The notes under the pieces: model-generated
The model's database searches: none
What the model was told of the DNA's origin: nothing
What the model saw: only the letters and a program-made list of their open reading frames with translations
In this document: in pieces, positions 10,001 to 22,716 of the stretch
How the letters are laid out: each line of letters opens with the position of its first letter
Numbering within the stretch: position 1 is the stretch's first letter
Assembly: GCA_036429605.1 (NCBI GenBank)
Contig: CM071591.1
Span: forward strand, 5,332,001-5,396,000
DNA from: Cladobotryum mycophilum
Lineage: Eukaryota; Ascomycota; Sordariomycetes; Hypocreales; Hypocreaceae
Direction: 5' to 3'
Length of the DNA: 64,000 bases
Program-made: the position numbers and the translations under genes

Positions 10001-11588
10001 GAGTGTTACCTGGGACAACAGCGAGCGAACCATGCTTCCGGATGAAATCATGGAAGTTTGCAACTCCGTTCTTGACAAGGAAAAGGAGCGTTACAAGAGA
10101 CGGCGTTTGGTGGATGGCCAACTTCTTGACTATGCGGATCAGAGCAACGAAGCTATTGATGAGCATGAGAGTGCACGAAACTTTCTCGAAACAATTCAAT
10201 CATTCGTTGCAGGTCGCGCGGATAAGCTTGCCAAGGCCCGAAAGCTGGCGGGTTTGGACGCCGATGCAAACGCAGATGGTAGCAAGATGGCTATCGACCC
10301 GTCAGTGGGTCTCGAAGTTCAACTCGCTCGAGCAGAGAGAGTCGCCAAAGTGTCTCACACTACTCTTCTGAGATTCATCAAGGAATGCCTGGAAAGATAT
10401 CAAAAGGCGCACGTCGAACCTGGCCATGCCGTCGGCGCTGTCGGCGCGCAGTCCATCGGTGAGCCAGGTACCCAGATGACCTTGAAGACATTCCATTTCG
10501 CCGGTGTAGCAGGAATGAGTATCACCCAGGGTGTGCCCCGTATTAAAGAAATTATCAATGCCTCGAAATCGATCAGCACTCCAGTTATTACCTGCCCCCT
10601 ACTAAACGATAAGCAAATCGAGGCTGCACGCATTGTGAAGGGACGAATCGAAAAGACGTATGTTTTGGACGTTCTCAAGGCCATTGAGGACGAATGGATT
10701 AGCGACCGCGGCACGATTGTCTTATATATCGACATGGAAGCGCTTCAGGATATGCATTTGGGCATCGGAGTTGGAGACATTGCGGAAGCCATTGTCAGAT
10801 TCAAGAAATTGAAGATTCCGGCGTCGGACATCTCCATTGGTCCAAATTACATCAAGATTTATGTACTAAATAGTTGGATTGATTCCGACGCGGTCAAGAA
10901 GAGGCAACGCAGCGGCATCTCCGCAACACTAACCGACGATGCGCCCGACTTCCTCCTCCGAGTCAATCACCTCCGCCGCATGCTTCCCAAGGTTCCAATT
11001 TCGGGCTATTCCGAGGCTACAAGAGCCATCATCCAGACATCCGAGACTAGCGAACACACGGTACTCGTTGAAGGCTACGGCCTACGACCTTGTATGACGA
11101 CGGAAGGAGTCATTGGTACCAAGGCACGATCCAACTCTGTCATGGAATGCCGTGATGTGCTGGGTATTGAGGCTGCGAGAACCACCATTGTCGACGAAAT
11201 CTCCGCCGTCATGGCTGGCATGAACATTGATCCACGTCACATCCAGCTGCTCGCCGACGTCATGACCTTCAAGGGCGAGGTGCTCGGAATCACTCGATTC
11301 GGCTTGTCCAAGATGCGAGAGAGTGTGCTGCAGCTCGCCTCCTTTGAGAAGACGCCCGACCATTTGTTCGACGCCGCCGCCAACATGAAGACTGACCGCA
11401 TTGAAGGTGTCTCGGAGTGCATCATCATGGGACAGACAATGACGGTCGGTACCGGTGCGTTCCAGGTCGTCAGGCGTCTAAACATCAAGGAGTGGGAGGT
11501 TAAGCCGAGGAAGACGTTGTTTGAGGACGCATGGAACAATAACCTCAAGGCGAAGAAGGACAGGCGAAAGCTGAGAAATGGTGGGTGA
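7079..11588 (+). CDS. RPC1: DNA-directed RNA polymerase III largest subunit (RPC1)
   Basis: Model: exons 7079-7170, 7224-7335 and 7389-11588, 1467 residues, close to the yeast subunit (1460). Two 53-bp introns with GTAAGC and GTGAGT donors near the 5' end restore the N-terminus. The protein is the catalytic subunit of Pol III, which makes tRNA, 5S and U6 RNA in the nucleus. Visible landmarks: zinc-binding CGTC...GHFGH (about 77-95) and a second CxxC cluster (CRKCKQCPYCG), the [20 protein letters not shown] segment, the metal-binding NADFDGD motif at 507-513 (Asp509, 511 and 513 intact), the trigger-loop sequence GEPGTQMTLKTFHFAG near 1092, and a C-terminus ending LRNGG. There is no heptad tail, which separates it from the Pol II subunit. 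It converges on SPN1, with 664 bp between stops. Confidence 0.97.
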
Positions 11589-12252
11589 ATGTTGTCTTGT
11601 AGGGTGACCTGTCTGTTTTCAAGCGATTACAGCATGCTCTTTCACTTTCTGCGTCAATCATCAGCCTTGGGATCCTGCATAGTTGGGTGGTGATCATTCT
11701 GAACGTCAAGGGGCAGTGAACATGGTCATGCAGAGAGACAAGACTCGCACGGCAGTGCTTCGTTGCCTGTACGTCCCAGCGCGTTTATGATACCCCTTCT
11801 GTCCGCTCGGTTATACGGTTGGAGAACTTCGCCAATGCATTAATCCACACAAATATCGTTAGCTTCTAGTTAGTTTGATCAATGTAGCATCAGGTAGCAA
11901 TCAACAAGTTAAAACAATGGAACTTTAAGCCAACTTTCTCAGCTCAGTGAAAAGCATGTCTCATCCGGCAGTCATAGCCAGATCAATAAATGTGAGCTTT
12001 TCTCCATATCCGATCAGGAATCACAAAACAGTGAAGAAAAAATTTCATGTACGAAATAAAACAACAGAGATATCATCGCATAGCAAAATTCACATTCTCT
12101 ACCGTTGATCCCTAAAACGCCAGTCCAATTTCCCAACCCTCAAACTTCATCAAAATTATTAAGCATCTCAGCCCATCCCAGACTGGAAGCCCCTCAGAGG
12201 CTATGCAGAGTGTGTACAGAGGGAACCGTCCAGAAAGAAAAAACCAGACATT
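11589..12252. other. Convergent 3' intergenic region
   Basis: This space between the stops of RPC1 and SPN1 should contain both 3' ends. No gene or RNA is recognised. Confidence 0.7.
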
Positions 12253-13618
12253 TCATGACCTCTTTTTGCCCTTTTGGGTCATCTTCCTGAAGGCCTCCAT
12301 ACCACCAGCACCAAGAGGCCTGTGGTCCTGGGTTCTGGTTCCGTCAAAGGTGCTCTTTGGAGCGATTGTGTAGCTGGCGGGCAGGTTGACCATGCGAGCA
12401 CGGTTGTTGGAGGCAACGGGGGCCAAGAAGCGCTCGCGTTCGGCGTCTTGCGACGACTGAGCAGGGCGTTGGGTGAGACTGAACTGAGAACCAGTCTTTC
12501 TGCGTTGAGCGAGTTTGGCAGCCCTGGAAAAAAAAGTTAGCATGAATATCTGTAACAGTAGAGAGTACATACTCGTAATCGAACTCGCGAGTCTCGACAT
12601 GTCGCTTCTTGTAGTCGTCTGTTCGCTTGAGGATCGGTCGACTCCATTCTCCCAATAGTCTCTCTGCCATACGCTTGATGCTAGGCTCTGGCTTCTTGCT
12701 CCTTGTGTAAAAGAGAACGACCTTGCCAATACCACTGCTCAGGAGTGACTCCTTCTCAATGTTCAAACGCGTCATAGCTGTAAAAATGTCACGTTGAATG
12801 TTAAAGGCGGGAAGCGATCCGTCGTTGAGGGGCTCGAGGAAGAATTTGACGTGTTGGAGAAAGTTGGTATCGGGGTCGAGGACTGCGTGCTGCACGTTAT
12901 TCCTGTTGAGGAGGCCAACAACCTCTGGAAGTAGCTTGAGTTTGTGAAGAGCAGGTTGGCCGCTCTCACGAGCTTCGTTGTCTGCCTGACAAGCACGTTC
13001 CATCTTGACCTTGAGAGCAGCCAGCTGCTCATCAATCTCATCCTCCAGATCCTAAGTGTCTTCTTGTTAGTCCCTACAGCATGGAAGGGTATATAACCAC
13101 ACATACAATTTCGTCCTTTCGCCGCCGCTTGGGAGCAGTTCCACCTTTTTTGATAGCAGCGTCCAAGGCCCTATCGATATCTCGCTTTTTCTCTCTTCTG
13201 GCGAAAGGTTATCATCGTTGTCGGGTACTGGTGAAGCGGCCGCCTTGGGTTTCGAACGGCGCTCGCCCTCAGCTGCTGCCCGCCTCGGTCGTCTCTGTTT
13301 CTTTTCCGCTTCCCCTGCGGACAAATCATTCATAGAGACATCTTCCTCTCTATCCCGGCGCTTCTCACGGCGACCCTCCCTAGGCTTCTTTGAAGGTTCA
13401 CCCTCTGCGCGCTTCCTCTTGGTGACCTTGAGCGTACGGACATTGTCCTCGTCGATATCCACAGGGCGATTCTCGATATCGGCAGTATCAGGGTCGTAGT
13501 CATCAAATTGATTCTCGTCGATTTCGGATAGGAGATCGGAATCGCGATCAGAGTCGTCACCATCTCGACGTTGCTTATCCTTGGCTGGAGAACCAGCCGG
13601 CGAGTCTAGATCAGACAT
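12253..13618 (-). CDS. SPN1: Transcription elongation factor SPN1/IWS1, frame broken once
   Basis: Exons on the minus strand: 13618-13107, 13051-12573 and 12523-12253; introns of 55 and 49 bp, both with GTATGT donors. The N-terminal third is acidic and lysine-rich and disordered. The conserved core (about residues 180-360), including LEDEIDEQLAALK and the segment from HKLKLLPEV to ILKRTDDYKKRHVE, is the TFIIS N-terminal-like fold of IWS1/Spn1. That core binds Spt6 and acts in Pol II elongation and chromatin handling. The frame changes inside exon 1: SPEERK is followed, one base out of register, by RDIDRALDAAIKK. One extra A in the A5 run (13186-13190) would give RKKRDIDRAL and a 420-residue protein, and would also bring the splice phases into agreement. 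The gene is expected to be essential, so a sequence error is likelier than loss. Confidence 0.92.
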
Positions 13619-14089
13619 GGTTCTTTCCGTTTCCCGACAACTACTGGGATGGCGAATTATGAATATGAAATTGAAGGACTTGTTTTTCGCGCTTTTGTCT
13701 GGTAGAGCTTGATGATCGAGGCCTGGAGAGGAAGCAATGCAGTTGAATTGAACGGAAAAAAGTGACTTCGTTTCGCCTTGGACAGCCTGACACCCGTCGC
13801 AGGAACCGCGTTGCTGACATAAGCAGACCACGTCTGTACGTACCAACGTACCTAGTACCGTTTTGGGCCTAAGGCAGAAAATGTGATTGTTTACTTTGGA
13901 GCTTCGGTTGCCATGCAGTCCGGATTATGCAGGCTTGCCTTGCCCACACTTGACAAGGGCCAGATTATGGAATTATAATACCTGACCTTTGTCGCGACCT
14001 TGAATCCATCCATACATCGCATCACCCCAAACAAGTCGTACCAAATTGCTGACACGCTACTCGGTGCATCTCCCTCATATCTCGCCATC
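13619..14089. promoter_or_regulatory. Shared divergent promoter of SPN1 and BRL1
   Basis: 471 bp separate two start codons on opposite strands, so both promoters must lie here. No specific motif is claimed. Confidence 0.6.
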
Positions 14090-15612
14090 ATGGAGCGCCG
14101 GACCTTTGAATCCCATATGGAATGGGAATACCAGAACAAAGGACCACTTGATCACACCAGTCCATTTGCCCAAGTGGGAACGAGAAGAAAAGAAAATTGT
14201 GAGTGCCCGCAAATAAACGTGAGCACGGATTGACGGCTGGCTGACATTTCTTTTTGATTCAGTGTTTAGCTCTCCCCTGAAACCAACCCCCCAGCATCAT
14301 AACTTTGCACCCTTTGGCACACCATCAAAACCACCGTCGAGCTCCCACTTTACACCCCAGATATCGGCTCGCGCTGCCGCACCACCATTCCGAAACCCTG
14401 CCTTTACGACACCCAGAAAATTTGATGACACTGCGCTCTCTGAGGTCGAAGAGAGTCCGGCGCCCACGGAAGCATCCGACTTCCCCAACGATACTCCCGA
14501 AGCGGATCGCATGAGTGACGTGACCATGGGCAGCCCCATTTCGCCGTTAAAGATTGACAAGCAATCGCGATATAGCAGGTCGCCCAAAAAGCACATGTCG
14601 GGAAAGGGAGAAATTCGGTCATTGAGGGAGTCTCCGCGCAAGGAGCTGCAGGTACTTAGGAAGAGAAAGCGGCACAATTTTGATAGAGACGTCAGCAGCG
14701 TGAGCCGGCAACTCTACCGAGAATGGGACGACGTGGCATCGGACTCGGACGAGAGCATTACCGAATTTGTGCGATCGCAGAACATGAAACGGCATGGAAA
14801 AAACGAACCTTGGCTGGGGAATGTGCTGCACAGGGTCGAACGATATCAATCCGCTCCCGACAGCATATACCAGTGGCTTCAACTAGGACTCAACACCTGC
14901 TTCATCTCCTTTGTGGTATTCTGCGGCTACAGCGTCATCCAGGCCGTACGCTCAGATATTCGCAACGCCAACGAGAAGGCCCGCCTGGAAATCATGAGTC
15001 GCAGTTCAAAGTGTGAGAACCACTACATAGACAACGAGTGCTCCAAGAGGGATCGGCCGGCATTGCGGGTCGTGTGCGATGAGTGGTATGATTGTATGAT
15101 GCAGGACTCGGATGCCATTATGCGAGTCAAGGTGACGGCGAAGCAGTTGGCCGAAATCATTAATGAGTTTACAGACGCCATGAATATGAAGGCATGGGTG
15201 AGTGAAGGACCTCATTCAATTAGCATTTGGTCATTGATTAACAGTGTGGCAGGGATTCTTCTTTGCTGTCGTTTTGATTGTCATTTTCACCAATTTCCTG
15301 GGCCGATACACGGGAAATTCAGCACCCAAGGCGGCACCCCCAGCACCAATACCATTCCAGCCTGTTGCTTCTCACATGTCTTCCATAGCTCCAGAGGGCA
15401 CACCGGCACATATGCGATCACGATTTCAGACGCCAAGGACACAACGATACAGAATGATTGAGGACGACGGCACGGATGATGACAACACGCCACCGAAGTT
15501 GGCACCCGCGCCGTTGCTCAGCTTTACGCCGTCCGGACGTCGAAGTCCCAGCAAAGGAGAACGGCCACGGAGTCCCATTAAATATCTACGCAGTCCAAGC
15601 AAGGGGTATTGA
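14090..15612 (+). CDS. BRL1: Nuclear envelope protein BRL1/BRR6
   Basis: Model: exons 14090-14198, 14263-15197 and 15253-15612, 467 residues; introns of 64 and 55 bp, both with GTGAGT donors. The family acts at the nuclear envelope in nuclear pore assembly and lipid homeostasis. The first half is a Ser/Pro-rich disordered nucleoplasmic or cytoplasmic arm. Two membrane segments follow: WLQLGLNTCFISFVVFCGYS and, across the last intron, GFFFAVVLIVIFTNFLG. Between them are four conserved cysteines, in CENHYIDNEC and CDEWYDC, which form the disulfide-stabilised perinuclear loop defining the Brr6-like domain. The basic Ser/Pro tail has SPSKG repeats, possible kinase sites. It starts divergently from SPN1. 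Confidence 0.93.
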
Positions 15613-15947
15613 AAAGGAAATATAAGCTTGTCGGGATAATGGTATCCAGATTGTACAATAGCAGGAAATGAGGAGGAGCGCCGGTATTGAAAAGCATATT
15701 GCATGAGTGGCAAGCAAATGCATGAGCGTTGATGAAATGAATTTGTAGTTGATTTGCATCAGGACGGCGCTGGGTATGAATTGGGGAGGGATGATTATGG
15801 ACAGAACAACATTACTTGCAGGGGAAATGGAATTGAAGCAAAACCTGGGGATTACTGTGATTAATTGATTCAAAGATGTTTGGGATTGGGTTGATGTAAC
15901 TTTGAATACGTTGGTTGTGGTTCACGATGGTGTTGTTTGTAGTGAAG

Positions 15948-15969
15948 CACACACACACACACACACACA
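15948..15969. repeat. (CA)n microsatellite
   Basis: Eleven CA units, uninterrupted, in the 3' intergenic region of BRL1. Confidence 0.9.
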
Positions 15970-17315
15970 TACATTCATGGTGATCATCTGTAAGTCATAG
16001 AGAGCTCCATGAAGAGTGGCCGGATCTCGATATAGCGATGAGCATTTTCCGTTGCTGGTCAAGTGTATGCAAGACTGTAGGGTTGCATTGTGTCAACGTG
16101 TAAGATGGCAGGATGACTTCATCTCGCCTCAAGACCAAGTCGAGAAGACACAATGAGGCGCAAACTATCGGATCTCTCCGCCCGCCTTGGTTTGCATGGT
16201 GGGGACGCTGATTACCTAAGTCGAGGTACCTTGTCTTGCTTGTGTAGCTGTGCTCTGTGCTCTGTGCTCTGTACATGGTGGATGAATGAATAAGAGGGTC
16301 GTAGGGATCAGAGGTTACCTACCTACTGTAGCTGTATTGATGGGCAGACTATCAATTCTCCCAGTACTGTACTGGGCTGTTGTTTGATTGTGGCAATGGC
16401 CAATTGGTCTAGATGAAGATTTCTTGTCTCCTTCCTATCAATGGACACTTGTCAATGTTGATGCCAAATTTTCATCAGTCAATGGAACCTCTTTTACCAC
16501 CTACTACTACTTACTATTACTACAAAAGTACTACGTCAATGAAAAGGCGTTTAGTAATGGAAGCCGTTGGAGGCGCTGGAACTGAAACCTGGCAGAAGAA
16601 GCTGTACCTAGCTCTAGGTGGTTAGTTGGGTGCCCTCCAAGGCACTATAGCTTCTCCCCACATTCTCCAGTGCTGTTACTGTGACCCTGTCCTCCAGCTA
16701 CCTGCCACCTAGGTGAGGAGGTTCCATGGATGGATGGATGGATCCATGGATGCTGCTGGCTGTTCTCTCCAGGGCTCTCTCTCCAACGACAAGGTCCCCG
16801 AACCAACCAAGGCACAGACAGCTGGATGGAGGCTTCTTGAGTTCAGCTGCCAGGATTCTTTATTTTTGGTTGCTTGCTTACTTTATTTGTGCAAACCGGA
16901 CCCATTCATTGGGCGTGTGGGGGAAGAAAAGAAAAGAAAAGACTTTTGTAATACAAACAAGGGCCGTTTGCTGCTGCACGTCGGTGTTGGTGTTGGTGTT
17001 AGTGTTGGTTCATTGTTTTTTTGTTGGTTCCCGTCCCGCCAACCTTTTTTACTACTGCTACTGCTACTGCTACTGCTCAATTTCGTCATTCGTCCATCGT
17101 GTCCCGCGCCTCTTTGTGCCTCTGGGCTCTCTTTGCGCGCGCGCGGCGCCCCCAAAAAGAAAAGAAAATCATACACACAAACACACACACACACCACACC
17201 TACACCAATCCATCTTTACACTACCCATCATTACCCACTCACGGTCACACAAACAAATAGTCCTACCTACTAAAGACAAGCCTCTCAGCATTCACTACAT
17301 TGTAGTCTCGGTCGA

Positions 17316-17353
<38 letters not shown>
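17316..17353. repeat. (CT)n microsatellite
   Basis: Near-perfect CT dinucleotide tract with one TAT interruption, in the putative leader of the downstream regulator gene. Confidence 0.9.
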
Positions 17354-18017
17354 GGGTGTGTGCTTCTCTCTCCGATGCGCACACATATGCAGTAGTAGCA
17401 GCAAAGAAGAAGAAGAAGAAGCAAAAGAAGAAGAAGCAAAAAAAGCAATTCAAACTTCATCATCGGCATCATCATCCGTTCATCCATCCATGCCTCTACG
17501 ACAACAACAGCAACCACCACTACCATCACCACTATCACCACTGCGACGATCCTCTCGACAAAACATCGATCCAGAACACCCCCACGTCCATCCCTCTTCA
17601 CAGCATTGAATTCCGATCAAGCCTCTTCAGCCTTGCTGGTTTACGACCACAAGACTTGACGCTCGTTCTCGTCGCCCCAAAATCAAAAAAATTTACTACA
17701 ACAGGCTTGCAAGGTTGACATCTCGGCTCCATCATTGTTGCAGCCTCTCCCCCGCAGCATGTCTAGCTCATCACGACGCTACAGCTACCACAACACCATT
17801 GGAACTGCTCTGGTTCCCGATCGATGAGATTCCTTGGCTGCTGCTGTGAACGGAAGGGCCCTTTTTGCCGCCGCCGTCGCCTAGAACCTGAACCTACAAG
17901 GCAATAATACACATCTACAAAATATTTACTTAGTAGGTGGTTACCTACAAGATATCCATTTTGGTGTAGGTCGGGGTTGAGGTAGCGAACCCCCTCCCCC
18001 TTTTCCCAGCTACCCCA

Positions 18018-20701
18018 ATGGAGGAAGATACAGGTAGCCAAACCCCTTCGGGTCCCAGTCAAGCCAGCACTGGCAACACTCCACAGCCACAGGCAACATC
18101 AGCTCAACTATCCCAGTCTGGCCCTTCTGCTGCCAACAACTCTCAGCTGTCTAAACGCAGGCGTGGGCTTGGTGTCGTCACTCCCAATGCTTGCACAGAG
18201 TGTCGCAAGAAGCGAGCCAAGGTGAGTTGGAGGATAGCCAACCCCCTCTCCCCCTTCAACGCTTGGTCAATCAACGGCTAACCATTCCTCCCTTTCATAG
18301 TGCGACGGGCAAAAGCCATGCGGCCGCTGCAAGGGACAAAAGGACATAGAATGCGTCTATGAAATCCCCGTGCGTCAGTCCAAAGAGAACCTCCGAACCG
18401 AAATTGAAAACCTTCGCCTCCGTCAACGTTCCAGCGACCAAGTCTTTGCCGCCCTGATACGTCCACAGCTATGGGAGGAGGTCCTGAGCCGGCTTCGAAG
18501 CGGCCACTCTGTCGAGAACATATCCGACTGGCTCGCTCATGTGAACTCGGGTTCTGCGAGCACGGCGGCCCTCTCGACATACACACAACCCAATGACTCC
18601 AACGTCAGCGCCAGTCATGGTCTGGGTTCCGTGGCAAGCTTTGTCCCTAGCCCGTCGGGCCTCCCGGGCATCAGTATTGCGATTGGGAACCTCGGTCCTG
18701 CTGTGCAACAGCTGCCTGGCCTGCAGACCGACTTGAGTCAAAGCCCCTGGCATTTCTCTTCGCATAGTCAGGCCGGCTCGGCGAGGAGCAGCTCCCACCC
18801 GGATGCTATGAATTGGACCGCCGAACTGAGCGTACCGCCGCAGTCCCGAGTTGGGTCCTGGGCTGAGGGCATGCACCCCGACGACGACATCCCACGGTTT
18901 CGGGGTCTCGAACAAGTCTTGTCGCCACTCAACGAGCCTGAAATGAAGTCTCCTCCCGGGACTTGGACAAACATCACTACCGACGTCAATCTAGTCCAAC
19001 ACTTGTTGGCTTTGTATTTCTGCTGGGAGTATCCTACTTTTGCATCGCTCAGCAAGGAGCATTTCCTACGAGATTTTCAAAACGGACGGCATCGATACTG
19101 TTCGCCAATCTTGGTAAACGCTTTGCTGGCCCTAGGCTGTCGGTTTTCCACCCAACCCATGACCAGGGCCAACCCCAACGATCCGTATTCTTCAGGCGAC
19201 CACTTCTTCAAAGAAAGCCAGCGGCTCTTTTACCAGGAGACTGACCACCACTCCCTGACGACAATTCAGGCTCTTGGGATAATGTCCATTAGGGAGGCCA
19301 GTTGCGGCAGAGACTCGGAAAGTTGGTATTATGCCGGGCAGAGCATCCGCTTGGCTATCGAAATGGGCTTGCATCGCATTCACGACGAAGGTGATGAAGA
19401 TGAGCTGGCTGTGCAATCAGCAACCTTTTGGGGTGCCTTTGCTTTGGATCAGTGAGTCGGGTGCCATGCTGTGCTGGGACAAGATGAGAATGAGGAGCGA
19501 TTTGAAACTAACACCTCTGGGCAGTGCTTGGTCTTTGGCCACAGGCTCGTTGCCGCAGTGCTCCTGTTTCCCCCACCTACCTCCGAAACCTGCCATCATT
19601 GGCGACATCGAAGCCTCGCTCTGGGTACCCTATACCGACGACGGTAAGTTTGGCACGTATTGTGTGATCCTCTATCGACACATGGGCTAATACTTTTCCA
19701 GGTGCGCCGCTACAGCGCTCATGTGAACAACCATCCAACGTGCGGTCCGTCTACAAATGCTTTTGTGAGCTAAGCGAGTTGGTTCACCAATCTTTATACG
19801 TTCTACACTCCCCGGGGCGACCCCTTACTGCCAAGGAACTCTTGAATATCTATACACAATACCTAAACTGGTACGACCGCATACCCGAGGTCTTGAGGCT
19901 CGGTCATAATTTTACGCCGGCGGTCCTATTTGCTCAGTGAGTATAGCATTCTACATTCGAGCTTTCTTTTTTAGCGAGTAAAGCGCTGACCCAAGACAAA
20001 GCATGTATTACCATTTTGCGATACTCCTCCTATTCCGCCCCTTAATTAAACTACGAATCATCGGATCCAAGGTCTCTCCGCGAGACGTCTGCTCACAGGC
20101 AGCAGATGCCATCCAAGGCCTTCTTACCTCCTACTCACAATTATACACATTACGCAGGACGCCATCGTTTGTCCCTTACTTTGTATTGACATCGGCAATC
20201 ATGCACCTCGCCATAGGCGCTACCGGTGCCAAAATCGATGGAAGCATTGATGAAAACAGCACCGGCGAGGAGAAGATGAAAAAGGCGGCCAGCATGGACC
20301 CGCGTGTTTCCGAAGCACTCACTCGGGGTATCGCCGACTTGACAGAGATGGCGCCCTGTCATCACTTTGCCGAGCAGGCCCTCAACATCCTGCGGTACCT
20401 CGCCAAGAAGTGGAACATTGAGGTTAAGATTGATGGCGACAAAACACCGCCCGAGGAGTCTGATCACCTAGTTCGACCATACTCGAGTAGCCTCAATTTC
20501 TTTGCACCAAACGTACAGACGGAAGACTTTATATGCGGCTGGGGACCGACTCCAGAAATGACAGAAACGTTGCGAGACCCCGCCACCAAGAGTGCGGCCG
20601 AGAAGATAGAGAATCCGCTATTCTGGCCGTTTCCCATGCAGGGGAGGCCATTGTTGCCGACGGGAAAGGAGTTGGAGCAGGCAGGGTTTGCGATGTTGTA
20701 G
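18018..20701 (+). CDS. Zn2Cys6 transcription factor with fungal-specific middle domain
   Basis: Model: exons 18018-18221, 18301-19451, 19525-19643, 19702-19936 and 20002-20701, 802 residues; four introns (79, 73, 58 and 65 bp) with consensus donors and consistent phases. The DNA-binding cluster has all six cysteines (59, 62, 69, 75, 78, 86) and is split by intron 1 between Lys68 and Cys69. A short coiled segment follows (KENLRTEIENLRLRQRSSDQ), probably for dimerisation. The fungal-specific regulatory domain is seen in the stretch with FCWEYPTFASLSKEHFL, ESWYYAGQSIRLAIEMGLHR and FWGAFALDHAWSLATGS. The 60 residues before the cluster are Ser/Gln/Pro-rich. The target genes cannot be told from sequence. 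A long CT-rich leader precedes it. Confidence 0.93.
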
Positions 20702-21434
20702 AAGGGACATGCGAGAAAACGGCGTCATGGGGTATCTGTTTTGGCCAAGGCCCATCATCGGCTTGCTTCAATTTGTATACAGCGGGCAAAATACGGGATA
20801 ATAGGGGGATATTTACCAGGATTAGACTTGTAGAAGATGTGAGCTGTTCAATCATGCCTTATGAATCACCTGTTTATGATAAAATACATGACGTTATTAG
20901 AGTCAGTTGGATGATTGAATGAGTGTTTGATATGAGCATAATCGTGTAAAACGTAATGATTTCGCCAAATAAAGTGGTGATGATAGATGTGTTGTTAGTG
21001 GTGTTGGAGTGACGTTGTCGAATGTAAGCAACACAATTCAAATAACTCAATGGAATATGATATTTTATAATGATTCAAGTACACTACCGGAATATAGAAT
21101 ATATATTAGCTAATTCAATCATCTCTATGCTCCGTAAGAACATCGATTCATTTTTGGTTCAGGTTGTATGATGTAGGGTAGGCAGGTAGAAAACAATGAA
21201 GCTTGTGATAGTCAACGTTGGACACCAGCCACAGTTTCCGTCATCAACGGCCCGCGCCACAAGCTCCATCATACCGTACCTCGGCACTCCAGCAGCAGCC
21301 ACCCATCCACTATCATCCTCGCAGCTCATCTACTGATAATCATCATTGACCTCCGGCCATTCCATCGCCCCGACATGGTATTGACGAAACTCCATCTTCT
21401 ACACACGCAATTAACCGTATAAAGAGGCGACGCG
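20702..21434. other. Intergenic, nothing recognised
   Basis: 733 bp between two co-directional genes: the 3' end of the regulator and the promoter of PEX16. Moderately AT-rich around 21.0-21.15 kb. Confidence 0.7.
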
Positions 21435-22716
21435 ATGTCTCTGCCGCCACCCCGCCCGTCAAAACCGCCCGGCAGGCCTTCGCGACGTCCCCCTTCGACC
21501 ATCGGCCAGATCTTGACGTCGCCGCCGAAGTGGTTTGGATTCTACGACGATTTCATCACAAAGAATGCTGGACAGGTATCGCAGATTGAGAGTGCGCTGA
21601 GGAGTCTTACCTACATCATCCCTGGTGCGTCATGTCGCTGTTCCCCGACTAAAAAGAAGACTCCAATTCATAATGTGTTATTGATTGCGCGCTAACATTG
21701 GTCTCCTTTTTTGCCATCTAGGCCGATTTCGTGATGCTGAGATAGCCTCGGAATCGATTCACTCGGGCGTACAACTTCTGTCGCTCTATCACGATGGGAT
21801 CCTCTCCAAAGCTGCCGAGTCACGGCTAGCCATGCCGCCGAGTCGGTCAGCACATGCCCGCTACACGCGCTTTTGGTCCCAGAAGAGCTCACTATATCGG
21901 AGGATAGCCATGGTCTTACAGATGGTCATATACACGGAGCTCTTGTGCGAAATGAGCGCCAAGCGGCGCGGCGGACAAAAGACTCGGTGGAAAGTAGTTG
22001 TCCTGCTGGAGGCGATTAAAGCCCTTTGCCGCCTCCTCCTGCTTCGCGTCACACGATCGCGACCGCTCGTCACACCGGTGTTGCCAGAGCGAGAGCCTGT
22101 ACCCGATGAAGAATCATCAGATGATGAACTTTTGGCTACGAGAAGCGAGAGCGAGCTAATGGATGAGACATCTCCTGAACGAGCGACTGCAGCCGAGTCG
22201 CAGAACCGCAAGCCACTTCACGAGCGGGAGTGGAATATGCCTCGAACAGGCATGAGCCTGCCTTCTTTACCCAGCCCGGGCGACATTAGTTCCTACTTGC
22301 TGGGTCGCGTCCTCACCGCCGACGACATCAAGCCGGCAAATAAGCTTCTCAACACACTTCAGGGCAGCTCCCAGATGTCGGAGATCCTCCACATTCTCGC
22401 GCCCCTGATCTATGCCGTGGCGTTGTCACGTTCCAAAAACAAGAAGTCCTGGACGCCGTGGCTGATCGGCCTGGCGGTCGAGTACGCGGCACGACAGTTC
22501 CGCGACCGTGGCCTGCGTACCACGGCGCTGGAGCGTGATGAGTGGAACAAGAGAGGGTGGGCCATGGCATGGTGGTTAATGCGCGGGGCCTTCTACCAGA
22601 ACGTGACCAAGACTGCGGTCAGCAGCGTGACGAAGAGGATGCCGGGCTTCATTGCGGGCATATTAGAAGACTACGAGTATCTTTGGGAGAATTACTACTT
22701 CAGCACGAGTGCTTGA
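21435..22716 (+). CDS. PEX16: Peroxisomal membrane biogenesis protein PEX16
   Basis: Model: exons 21435-21624 and 21722-22716 with a 97-bp intron (GTGCGT donor, GCTAAC branch), 394 residues. PEX16 acts early in peroxisome membrane assembly, helping membrane proteins reach the ER or peroxisome. Family features visible are the N-terminal YDDFITKNAGQVSQIESALRSLTYIIPGRF block, the FWSQKSSLYRRIAMVLQ region, and the C-terminal block from HILAPLIYAVALSR through KRGWAMAWWLMRGAFY to LEDYEYLWENYYFSTSA. The central insert (about residues 160-230), rich in Ser/Glu/Asp, is variable in fungi. Hydrophobic stretches fit an integral membrane protein. Confidence 0.94.

Larger units (their letters stand above)
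15613..18017. other. Long CT-rich leader/promoter of the Zn2Cys6 gene
   Basis: 2.4 kb without a supported gene. From about 16.7 kb the plus strand is pyrimidine-rich with (ATGG), (CT) and (AAG) runs, the usual look of a long fungal promoter and 5' leader. A 330-codon frame at 16726-17718 is low-complexity and not accepted as a gene. A (CA)n tract lies at 15948-15969. Confidence 0.6.

Noticed and set aside
16726..17718. 330-codon plus-strand frame in front of the Zn2Cys6 gene
   Set aside because: The residues follow microsatellites and CT-rich DNA (runs of His, Leu, Ser), with no domain; it lies in the leader/promoter of the real gene.
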